Source: Zea mays
Taxonomy: Eukaryota; Streptophyta; Magnoliopsida; Poales; Poaceae
Reading direction: 5' to 3'
Assembly (NCBI RefSeq): GCF_902167145.1
Contig: NC_050097.1
Span: 226,071,034-226,135,033 of the forward strand
Length of the DNA stretch: 64,000 bases
A model generated the notes under the pieces. That model was not told the DNA's origin. It worked only from the letters and a program-made list of their open reading frames with translations, and made no database searches. The position numbers and the translations under genes are program-made. Position 1 is the stretch's first letter. Each line of letters begins with the position of its first letter. Below are positions 47,456-57,290 of the stretch, one piece after another.

Positions 47456-47808
47456 TATATTGTCTTAGCATATGTTGGTGCAGCGTAGCCTGGTCACAAG
47501 TCCATGTACAAGGAGGAGGGTTGCGTTAGACGTGGCGAACGAGCTATAAAAAACTTAACCACTCAAATGGAGTTGAAACACAATAGAAAACCGTTGGGGC
47601 GTAACCCTCTTAGCGACGCGTCTAACTACAGTAAGATAGTCTTTATTGTCCTTGGTTGTTTAAGCTTTTTCAGTTTTTGACCACCAAAAGATGCTGACTG
47701 CCAAAGACCTAGCTTTTCAGTCTACTTATACGAGAAACACTTTAATCAAAGCCATCATAAATCAACGTGAACACAGAATCGGTTGAGTCGTTGAAATAGT
47801 AGGAAACC

Positions 47809-49042
47809 TGAAAGGGAAATGTGCCCTTGGGCCATTTCTAAGTGTTTTGGTGATTTAGTGTCCAACACAAGTACCTAAGTGTCAAATGGTGGACAAAGTA
47901 CAAATCAAGTATAAAGGTATGTTTCTCAGACTTAGTACATTGTTTTAGAGACTAATGTATTGTGTCTAAGTGCTGGAAACAGGAGAAAACAAATTGGAGA
48001 GAGATAGCTTTGTTGCAGCCAAAGCCAGCTCTGTCTGGGTGCACCGGACTGTCCGGTGGTGCACCGGACAGTGTCCGGTGCGTCAGGCTGGCTCACGCGA
48101 ACTTGCTGCTCTCGGGAAGGAATTAATGGCGTACGGCTATAATTCACCGGACTGTCCGGTGTGCACCGGACTGTCCGGTGAGCCAACGGCCGGCCGGGCC
48201 AACGGTCGGCTGCGCGATCTACGCGAGACACGTGGCCGAGCCAACGGTCGGGAGGGGGCACCGGACTGTCCGGTGTGCACCGGACAGTGTCCGGTGCGCC
48301 AACGGCTCCAAGGCTGCCAACGGTCGGCTTCGCCAAATAAGGAAGGAAATCCGCACCGGACAGTGTCCGGTGGTGCACCGGACTGTCCGGTGCGCCAGAC
48401 GACAGAAGGCAAGAATTGCCTTCCCGGATTTCTCTCAACGGCTCCTAGCTGCCTTGGGGCTATAAAAGGGACCCCTAGGCGCATGGAGGAGGACACAAAG
48501 TATTCCTTAAGCACTCTTGATCACTCACACTCCATTCTTGCGCACTTGTTCGACATTCTAGTGAATTGAGCTCCGTTCTAGTGTGATAGTCTTTTGAGCT
48601 TAAGTCTAGGTCTTGTGTGTGCGTATTTGCTGTGATCTTTTGTGTCTTGTGTGAGTTGCTAATCCCTCCCTTACTCCGTGCTTCTTTGTAAACATCTTTG
48701 TAAGGGCGAGAGACTCCAAGTTGTGGAGATTCCTCGCGAACGGGATATAGAAAAGAAAAGCAAACACCGTGGTATTCAAGTGAGTCTTTGGACCGCTTCA
48801 GAGGGGTTGAGTGCAACCCTCGTCCGTTGGGACGCCACAACGTGGAAGTAGGCAAGTGTTGTACTTGGCCGAACCACGGGATAAACCATGTCTACCTGTG
48901 TTGATTCTCTTGTGGTTATTGTGTTTCGCTAAGACTCTTCTCTAGCCACTTGGCAATACTGTGCTAACGCTTAACCAAGTTTTTGTGGCATTAAGTTCAA
49001 GTTTTACAGGATCACTTATTCACCCCCCTCTAGGTGCTCTCA
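47809..49042 (+). mobile_element. Solo LTR of a second Sirevirus-like copia element
   Basis: The 1234-bp unit starts TGAAAGGGAAATGTGCCC and ends CCCCCCTCTAGGTGCTCTCA, flanked by aaacc at 47804-47808 and 49043-49047. Many CACCGGACTGTCCGGTG palindromes crowd 48035-48395, with a TATA box (CTATAAAAGGGACC) at 48461. No internal region is present. It belongs to a different subfamily from 24854-25996, as the sequences align only at the ends and in the palindromes. Confidence 0.9.
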
Positions 49043-49047
49043 AAACC

Positions 49048-49849
49048 ATCAATTTCTACATCCTAAACCCATGGACTATATTATCTTCTTTCATACATAA
49101 TCTCCACTGTACTCAGATTTTTTCAAGAGCCAGATTCTCAGAAAAAGCTCCTTAGAAAAAAGCTGAACCAAAAAAAGCCGAACCCATGGGCCTTCTGTAT
49201 AGTCTTTCATGAAGCTTGATTTAGATACTCATGGTATATATTATTGACACTAGTGTTCTGGAGGATATATGAGTAGGCTGGTTAGCTAATCACTCTTTTG
49301 GTATTCTAAGCAAACAATCCCCTTTTGAGCATCCGAAGAACATCTCCACTCATCTCTTGATTTGTGCTTCATCCAAATATAGACAGTTCAGATTAGCTCC
49401 ATGCAGACTTTACGCCTACATGTCATCAGACCGTTGAGGTTGCCAATGTGCACAACTACATGGGTAGTTTGAGGAGATCATGTTCGAAGCCAATGGAGAG
49501 CACTGCCTGTAGATTCCTGCAAATATTCCCTAACCAATTTCCCATCGCGGCTGCCGGCGCTAGGTCCGCCACCCCACCGCGCCTTCCATCCTGAGCGTGC
49601 TGGCCGTTTCCCTGATCTGTGTTTCTCTGCATGCGGTTCCTGCTTGGGACTTGGGAGCCCATAAGCGAGGAGAAAGAAAATAGAAAAGAAGCATTGCAGA
49701 CATTTAAGCATTATCATCTGGGAAGAGAGATTGTTTTACTAACATTTTATAAAAACCAGCTTCGGCTGCAGCAGTAGAGGCGTAGAGCTATTTAAGGAGA
49801 AGCAAGAGAGAAGAGAGGTCATTATTTTACTTGTGCAGGCCTTCCGTAA
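49048..49849 (+). other. Intergenic spacer downstream of the receptor kinase
   Basis: I see no gene here. Short ORFs at 49456-49717 have no recognisable domain. The stretch would contain the 3' UTR and polyadenylation region of the minus-strand receptor kinase in its right part. Confidence 0.5.
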
Positions 49850-52056
49850 TTAGTAGGTGGAAGTCATTCTACTGGTCACTCTGCCTTCATCAGGAACGAA
49901 TGACGACGGAAGAGAGCCCAATCGCTCAACCAGCAGTGGCGCCTTGCTTACTATTATCGTCGGCAGCGGGGCCTCATCCCGCAGCGCGCTAACGGCCTGC
50001 CTGATGGACGGCCTCAGGGTCGGGTCTTGCTGGGTGCACCAAAGCCCCACAACCAGCACGCACTCCATCTGCCTCGCGTTGAAATCGCCGTTCAGCCGGT
50101 GGTCGGCCGCGTCGAGGACCGCGCCTCGGCCGTACACCTCCAGAACTCGTCGCGCCAGGTGGATGGTTTTGCCCTGGTGAACCACCACGGGCTGCCGCCC
50201 GCTGGCTACCTCCAGCAGGACGACGCCGAAGCTGTACATGTCCGACTGGGTGCTGAACCTGCCTGTGCTGATGCATGCAGGGTCCATGTACCCCATCGTC
50301 CCGGCGAGCTCCGTGGTGTGCGCTCCACGGGCGTGGTCGACCAGCCTCGCGAGCCCAAAGTCGCCGAGCTTGGCGTTGAAGGAGGCATCCAGCATGACGT
50401 TGCTCGGCTTGATGTCCCTGTGCACTACACCTTGCTCGCAGTCCTGATGCAGGTACAGGACTGCGGAACCGATCCCGAGGATGATCTCATACCTACAAAC
50501 CAAATAAATTAAGCAGCACACTTAGAACAGTATTAATTAAGAATTACAGTAGTACGTATCTTTTTTTTTTCTAATTTGTGTCATGCAGGAGAAGGTCATG
50601 ACCTGCGCCGCCAGGAAAGTACATTATTCTCTGCACTGTAAAGGTGCATGTCGAGGCTCATGTTGGTCATGAGCTCGTAGATGAGGAGGAGCTCATTGTG
50701 GGTGTGGCACCACCCGATGAGCTTCACAAGGTTGCGGTGCCGCAGCCGGCTGATGATCGTCACCTCGGAGGCGTACTCTTTCCTCCTCTTCGTGGAGCTG
50801 CTCGACACTCTTTTTACGGCGACAGATAGGCCCAGCTCCGCCAAGAAGCCTCTGTACACGGATCCGAAGCCGCCTTCCCCGAGCTTCCGGTCGTCTGAGA
50901 AGTTGCCGGTGGCAGCGGCCAAGACGTCGTAGGCGAACCGTTTGGGTCCAGCCGATGCCTTGCTGAAGAACCTGAACACGCCTTCCGTTTCGTCGTCCTT
51001 GTTGGACTCTTGGTCCGCCACCGTGGCGGCGGTCCTCTTCTGCCTCCTGTAGATGAACAAGGCGGTGGCTAGGACGAACAAGAATAGGATGACACTAGCA
51101 GCTGCAGCCAACCCAATGGTCAGAGCCATTTTGTGGGCCTTTGATGACGAGCTAGGCGGCGACGACGGCGAGGGAGCTCCTGGTGCAGTTCAGTCGTTGA
51201 AGCATTCCCGTGATACAAATATCAGCAAAAGTAGGAATTGTTCTGAAGAAAAAGAGAGCTTACCGAACGGCACCATGAGGACGATAGGGTTTACGTCTTG
51301 TCTGACGAAGCAGCTGAAGCCCTTAACACTGACATACGTGTTAACGCTGTTAGGGAAACTTCCAAGCAGATACTGGAGCTGCGAGCTGAGACAGTTGCTG
51401 CATTCTCCCGCCGACAAGTCGTTCCTGCACTGCAACAGCCCGTACACCTTGTCCGTGCCGCCGTCTTTATACGTTGCGTTCCCTGTCGCCAACCGCGGCA
51501 TCGAGACCGCGGCCTCCGCGGCGAGCTGGGTCATCATCGTCCACCGGGTCTGGTTCCATCTGGCCGCGTCATCGACGAACGCGGTAGACCAGACGTTGAA
51601 CACATGCCCCCACTCCGTCTCGTTGGAGAAGAAAGCATCGTGGGAGTAGCGCAGGACGCAGTCGCTGTACATGATCGCCGCGCTTCTGCTGTACAAGCAC
51701 TGCGTGAAAACGTACGAGAGCGCCCTGTGCAGGCACTGCTGGCAGTCGTCCCACTGGCTGTCGGCGTAGCACATGGCGACGCCATACACGACGTCGGGCC
51801 CATCGCCGCAGGAGCTGTAGTTGAAGAAAACTCCGCCAGAGGTGGCTGGGCCTGAGACGAGCCGACGGACGACGGTGTCACGGTTGCCTTGGTACAGGCT
51901 GCCGCCGCTGAAATTGCTTCCCCAGGTGAAAGCTTTGAGTGGTGTGGAGGTGTCGGCTGATGCTTCGGCCGCCGCCCCTCGCGATGATGAACTCAGGGCC
52001 GCGAGGAGCACGAGCGCGAGGAGGAAGGGGAAATGACGCCGACGGTGACGATCCAT
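49850..52056 (-). CDS. Receptor-like kinase: DUF26/Gnk2 ectodomain with L-type LecRK-like kinase
   Basis: Minus-strand exons 52056-51264, 51179-50603 and 50492-49850 join in phase to 670 codons plus stop. I chose ATG 52056 because it begins a clear signal peptide (MDRHRRRHFPFLLALVLLAAL). Two DUF26 domains follow, each with C-x8-C-x2-C (CYADSQWDDCQQC; CRNDLSAGECSNC). A Ser/Pro linker leads to a transmembrane helix (residues about 283-308). The kinase has GEGGFGSVYRG (365), the VAVK lysine (387), HRDIKPSN (481) and DFG (501). Kinase wording such as IISRLRHRNLVKLIGWCH and NAKLGDFGLARLVDH is that of L-type lectin receptor kinases rather than ordinary CRKs. The APE-type motif reads MDPAC, lacking the usual Glu (position 529). 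It should sit in the plasma membrane as a signalling receptor; the ligand is unknown. Exon 2's donor is GTCATG. No stops or frameshifts are present. Confidence 0.88.
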
Positions 52057-52390
52057 GTCGTAATGAGGCGGACGGAATGCCTGCGCAGTTCGAATTTTCG
52101 TTCGTGGATACTGCCGAATTAAGCTAGCTCCATCCACATATATTAGCTCCATGTACAGCAGGATCGAGTACTCTACTCCAGTTCCATCCAACGAACGTAG
52201 CAGCAGCAACGAGGAGGGCCAGGAGGAGGATCCAAAGCCCAGCTAGCAGAAATACTGAAGGAATATAATCGATTAATCTGACAAACTGCTGAAGGAATAC
52301 AAAAAGGAGATGTTGAATGACGACGAATCGTCATCGTCTCACGCTTGCAATGACGTGGAAGCCAAGCTCAAGCCATCGAAACCTCAGTGC
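52057..52390 (-). promoter_or_regulatory. Receptor-kinase upstream region
   Basis: This is the putative 5' leader and promoter. The reading frame stays open to 52209, but translation from there would place about 50 extra residues before the signal peptide. The sequence ends at the 8-bp duplication of a hAT element (52383-52390), which lies about 330 bases upstream of the ATG and could affect expression. Confidence 0.4.
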
Positions 52391-53051
52391 CAGGGCCGGT
52401 CCTAACATTTCGGAGGACCTAAGCGAAAATCTATAGGGAGACCCTATATAAAGATTTAAATCTGTTATTTTTTAACTTTTAAATAATATCTGAAAAATAA
52501 AAGAAGTTGATGATTTACACAATTTTATTCAAAATGATGTGAGTGGAGACATTATTATAATATTTTATGAGTCATAAAATTATACAAATTATGTAATATA
52601 ACTCTGTATTTGTTTTGAATGTTGAAGGGAGTATTTTTACTTTTAATTTATCAAACTAACCTAAACCTTAAAATGCACATTAAACCAAATCTAAATTCAT
52701 TAGAGCAAATTTTCTGAAAACAAAGTTCAACAAACTAAACAATGATTAAGCAACATAGGTTATTAGGGTTGGCCCTCCGATAGGCTAGAATTAAGCAACG
52801 CGACAGGCACAAGTGTACAACACCATCCGGCCTTCCCACGTCAATCAATATTTAGTATTCATCATAAGAAAACTGTTACTCGACCTCAAAGAAATGATTG
52901 ACAGAAAATCAAAGAGACACAACAAAAGAACGATAATAAAAATTTATCTGTAACATATATGTATTTGGATATAAGATGAATAAGCGGGCGCCCTACAGAC
53001 TTTAGGGCCATGAGCGGTCGCATACCCTGCATACCCTTAGGGCCGGCCCTG
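52391..53051 (+). mobile_element. Non-autonomous hAT-like element (661 bp)
   Basis: It starts CAGGGCCGGTCC and ends GGGCCGGCCCTG, giving 12-bp inverted repeats, with the perfect 8-bp duplication ctcagtgc at 52383-52390 and 53052-53059. The AT-rich interior has no transposase. TSD length and the CAGGG start fit the hAT superfamily. Confidence 0.85.
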
Positions 53052-53309
53052 CTCAGTGCACAGATGTTGCAATGGGATAGAATTAATATCCACTACTCCC
53101 AAAGAATCGAAGCATTCAGCATGGTCATGTTGTTGGAGGGCCTCGGCGCATTTTGAATTTGTCGGATGATGAGCTTTTCCTTTAGGACTAGTGAAAAGAG
53201 TCTCCGTCCATCTACGTTACGTCAGTACCAAATGGTTGCAAATATTGGCAAGTTGCCTCTATCTATGACGTCCTTCGATCTTTGAAATTAATAAAAAAAA
53301 ACTTGTTCT

Positions 53310-54225
53310 AGAGAAACTTGATCTGTATCGATCAAGGTTCTTTTGGCAAGGTAAGAATGAGAAAAACTAATACCGCCTGGCCAGTGGGATATCCTTTGCC
53401 GCCCCAAAGAGGCAAAGATGATTAAGAAGGTCTAGGCATGACAGATCTCTTGATTAAAAATAAATACCTTACCGGTAAATGGTTATTTAAACTTTTCAAT
53501 GAGTAAGGGCCTGTTTGAGAGAGCTTTGCTTCAAAAACTTCAGCTTTGGTTTTCCAGTTTCACTATAAAACAGCTCCAGCAAATCGTTAATGTGAGTTCC
53601 AGGAGCGTTTGGTTTGTATATGGACTCCAACTTCTATAGTACAATTGATTTGTGTGGGTTTCCTTGATTACCCTTGATGATTAGTGGGTTGTCGCCAGAG
53701 AGAACGGAAGTTGTATGTTGCGTAACCAGTGGCATGGTGGGTAATTTTCGTACAGCTTCATGAGGAGATATAAAAACAGTGTTTTTGAAGCACCCTCTAG
53801 GGTGCTTCATGAATTTCATGAAACGGTCCTCTAGTTTCGATTTTTTTTAAAAACTAAAGCTCGTGGAGCTAGACCTGTTTGGGTTGAAGAAGTTCAAACG
53901 AAATTGAAATTCTTGAAGTGAAGCTCTCCCAAACAGGGCCTAAGTAATCCGATGGCTGTCATTAGGTTTTTTAAACGTTAGACTATCTCCGGCATCTTAT
54001 TCAATTCCATCATTATATTCAAACTTCACTCTACGAACATATAGACTCTACGAACATATATGTAAACTGTTAGACACTGTGTTACGAGAGACTTCCTAGG
54101 ACGTGTTGAACCATTAAGATAGGAGATGGTTCAGAAACTAGATTTTCGCACAACAATTGGATGGGTTCTAAGCCCCTCAAAGAATTATTTAGCATTTATA
54201 ATATACCTCACTAGTCTCAAGCTAA
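53310..54225 (+). pseudogene. LINE (L1-type) reverse-transcriptase C-terminal remnant
   Basis: Fragments of the 3' part of a plant L1 ORF2 are readable in shifting frames: RFFWQGKNEK-like and 'GLGMTDLLIKNKYLTGKWLF' before the MITE (53340-53500), then IGDGSETRFSHNNWMG-like residues and 'PLKELFSIYNI' after it (54110-54205). These follow the order seen in plant L1 ends. Stops and frameshifts are many. A Tourist-like element (53507-53940) interrupts it. Confidence 0.65.
53507..53940 (+). mobile_element. Tourist-like element (434 bp) inside the LINE remnant
   Basis: Inverted repeats GGGCCTGTTTGAGAGAGCTT / GGCCCTGTTTGGGAGAGCTT are flanked by TAA at 53504-53506 and 53941-53943. Inner arms (ctagttt/aaactag, cttcatgaa) continue the inverted symmetry. 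Confidence 0.82.
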
Positions 54226-54446
54226 CGCGTGCTCTGCTCATGGTGTTTTTTTAAGATTTTATCAATATTTATATTAAAAAGAAGGGACGGTATATACGAA
54301 AGTATCGATATAACACAACATTGACAATTCCTTCTTTTTACAAACAACCTGAAGATCCGATAATATTTATACAATTTTGGTACCAATTTAAAGTTGTATA
54401 TCATCTAAAGTATATATGATGCAATGATTAGTTATCTTTAGGCGAA

Positions 54447-54640
54447 ATGACCTCTAGCTGAGTTGGTTAGGTGGTCTGAGTAGCACTCCTCGAGTCCCGT
54501 GTTCGACTTCCCGTGAGACCGAATTTCAGGATGTGGTTAAAAAATTTCATCGCATGTCCCACACCAAAGCACAAGTTTAAGACCCATCCTCGGTCGCGGT
54601 CGTTCTCACATGGGCTACGATGCTGCTGTGTATGGTAGGA
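54447..54640 (+). mobile_element. Au-like SINE
   Basis: A tRNA-like head (tgacctctagctgagttggt A box; gtgttcgacttcccgtg B box) is followed by a body with ggttaaaaaatttcatcgc, gtcccacaccaaagcaca and a ctgctgtgtatggta end. That order is characteristic of the widespread plant Au SINE. It is diverged. The right limit is approximate. Confidence 0.75.
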
Positions 54641-54723
54641 TCGTTAATATGTTGTTACACTTGTTTAACCCTGCAAAATGAAATGTACAATTTTATTAGT
54701 GTCTGTTTGTTTAAGCTTATAGG

Positions 54724-54847
54724 GCATGTTTGGTACGTATCTACTTGTGACATACTTCGCCTAAAGTTAGTCGTTCAAATTAAAGAACTAACCTTAGACA
54801 CAAAAGTTAGAAAAAGTGTGGCAAGTTAGACAGCGAACCAAACATGC
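54724..54847 (+). mobile_element. Small MITE-like inverted-repeat element
   Basis: A perfect 11-bp inverted repeat GCATGTTTGGT / ACCAAACATGC bounds about 124 bp that contains further inverted 'ctaaagttag / ctaaccttag' arms. The target duplication is unclear, so the superfamily is not assigned. Confidence 0.55.
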
Positions 54848-54954
54848 ATATAATCTTCCTAGATTATAGAATCTATTATGCCACATTATATAATTGGTCA
54901 GATTATATATATATATAAGCCCGATCCAACCCATTAGCAGGCTAGTCACACGGA

Positions 54955-57290
54955 AATGGGGATAGCAAAAATTGGAGCAGGCAGCGGCGATGGCGGAGCG
55001 GCGCTCCGGCTAGGCCGCCCTCGTTGTCTAGCTTAGTGCCCCCTAGCTCTTGGCCATGGGGGGCCCTTCGGTTGGCTCTGGTCCATCTGCCCTGGATTTC
55101 TCCGACGGCCTTCGCTTTCAAGATTGGATTCTTCGCAAGTTCAATTGCCCGATCAATCTTCTTCCGGGTAAATTCGATCGTCATGAGTTCTTTTTAGTCA
55201 TCTCTTTTGGCAGGTGTTCCTTGCGTCTGTGCGCAGAGTCAGTGGGCTTTCTTCTTCAATCCTTCATTGGTGGATCAGCGGAACTATTCTGAGTTTTTCC
55301 TTTGTCGGACCGGGTTTTTCGCTTCTCACTTTCCTGCAAGGATGTTGGTTTTGCAGTCTATAGACGTCACTCTTATATCTGTCCCTTGTTCAAAGCGTAC
55401 CTTCATCTTTGGAATTTTGGTGGCCCTAATTGGATCAAAGAATGGCAGCTCTACTCTGATGAAGAATCAATTTCTTGGAAATTATTTTCCCGTCGCCGTA
55501 ATCTGCAGGCCTCGTTTGCTGATGTTGTTCGAAAGCCAGCTTTGTCTGGAGCAAATTTGGTTCCTCTGGTATGTCCGGTCAGGGCTGGGCCTTCTTCCTC
55601 AGGTTTGCGACAGAGATCTTCGGTGTTCAATCGAATTTCCTTCCTTGTTCATCACTCTGTCGATCAGTTGGCTTTTCGTTCAAATTCTGATGCAAAGTTT
55701 GCTAGGCGTTCACAATTTCAAAAATTTTCAAATTCCAGTAACGGTCGCTTTGTGAGGCTTAACATTCGGTCTTCATTAAGGGGCTCCCGTGTTTGGCCTT
55801 GGGCTTCGTGGAATTTAATTTGGCGGCCCAAGAAGATATTGAAGCAACACCAGGATATTTCTGGGCACAAGTTTGTCTCTAGCATTAATGGCACTCCCGA
55901 CCCGGTGATGAATGACTCTAGTTTTTCCTGGGGAAATTCTATTTCAGGCAATAATCGTCAATTATTTGGAATTTCTGGTCAGAATTGCAGGAGGGAATTT
56001 CTTTCCTTCTCTAGTAAGCTTGAGAATGTTTCCTGGGAATACTCTCCGCGGCTGTGGTTCACGGCTTCTCGTCTCTCGTCTGCTGGTGGGCCTTCTCCCC
56101 CGCCCTTTTTAATAATTTTGGAGAGTTCGCGCAGGCGGTTCTTACGAGAAGTGGCTCCTCGCCTTCCACGGAACTTGCACTGTTTACAAAACCCTCTTCC
56201 TCTCCATTGCCATGGAAGATCCCGTCGCCTTCAAGCCCTCATCTGCGTGGGGAGTGTTCTTCGCTCCCGCGACCACCTCCTCACGAAGTCTCAGAAGCAA
56301 TGGCGTTCCACAGAGTTGATCCCGCTCCATTCCTTCCTCACGGTTTTGTGGCGCAACAAGTTGATCACCGGGAAATCATGGTACGCACTGTCACCCGTCC
56401 TCAGCCCTCCGCTCATGAAGATTGGGGCATTGTTCTTGTGCAACCGCTGCTAGAACACGAGGTTAATTTTCACATATTTGATGACATTATTCATGAGTAC
56501 CTTGTGGGGGTTCGACACGTTCAGGTCAGGAGCATTCAGCGCTCCCATTTGGGTCAGGCCCTTGTGAGGTTCCGATTCGCTTTTGACAAAGATAATCTTG
56601 TGGCTATGGGTCCGTAGCAAGCCCTGGGTTTTTCTTTCACTGTTATTAGGCACAATGAGGCTTGGAATCAGCGGGCTTGTACTTTAACCATGAGTGTTGG
56701 CTTCTCCTGCTCGGTTTCCCTTTGGATTTCTGGACCCATGAGCATATCCAGAATGCAGACGGGTCTTTTGGTAGGGTGCTCATGTGGGATCCTGACCCGT
56801 CTAATGTGACCAGATTGCTTGTTAGGGTCAGGGTGACGTCTCTTCAAGAAGTTCCCCAATTTATTGTTTTTCGGTTGCTGAAGGATTTTAGGAGTTTCCT
56901 GGACAGTTCAGTGTGACATAGTCCAGCAGTTTATGCTTGGTGCACAACCACAAGATGAAGACTCTGTGCCCCCATATCCTCATGATGATCATCAGCTTCC
57001 TGTGGAGTACTTTGGGATGGGACAGCCTGTGGCCAACTTTCAATTTGATCTTAATATTCCCCCCATGGGAGGGATTGAAGAGGAAGAAGTCAATGCTAAT
57101 AATAACGCTGATGATGGCTGGGATGCCTGGCTAGTTCAACAAGCTCAACAAGTCCAACCTCCTGAGCTAGTGCCAAATGATAATAATGTGGAAGACCAAT
57201 TCAGTTATCAGCTCTCAGGCCTTGAAGATCTGCCCTCCGATGAATCTGTGGGACTCTTCAATGACATCATTATCCCACAAGAGGTCCACT
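54955..57290 (+). pseudogene. Decayed multi-copy grass ORF (possibly LINE ORF1-like)
   Basis: A coding-like region with many frameshifts. Segments read CKDVGFAVYRR...LWNFGGPNWIKEW (55300-55440), SRRRNLQASFADVVRKPALSG (about 55480-55550), then VRTVTRPQPSAHEDWG and LGQALVRFRFAFDKDNLVAM (56380-56610). Next comes a motif ECWLLLLGFPLDFWTHEHIQ (56680-56740) and an acidic tail with LNIPPMGG (57040-57080). I recall similar proteins in many copies in grass genomes, next to transposon sequences, but cannot name the family with certainty; an ORF1-like RNA-binding protein of a LINE is one option. The last part (56933-57529) is fused in frame to a Tat-type pol. Confidence 0.45.

Noticed and set aside
51190..52209. 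Receptor-kinase start at the upstream ATG (52209)
   Set aside because: It would place about 50 hydrophilic residues before the signal peptide; the ATG at 52056 directly opens the signal peptide.
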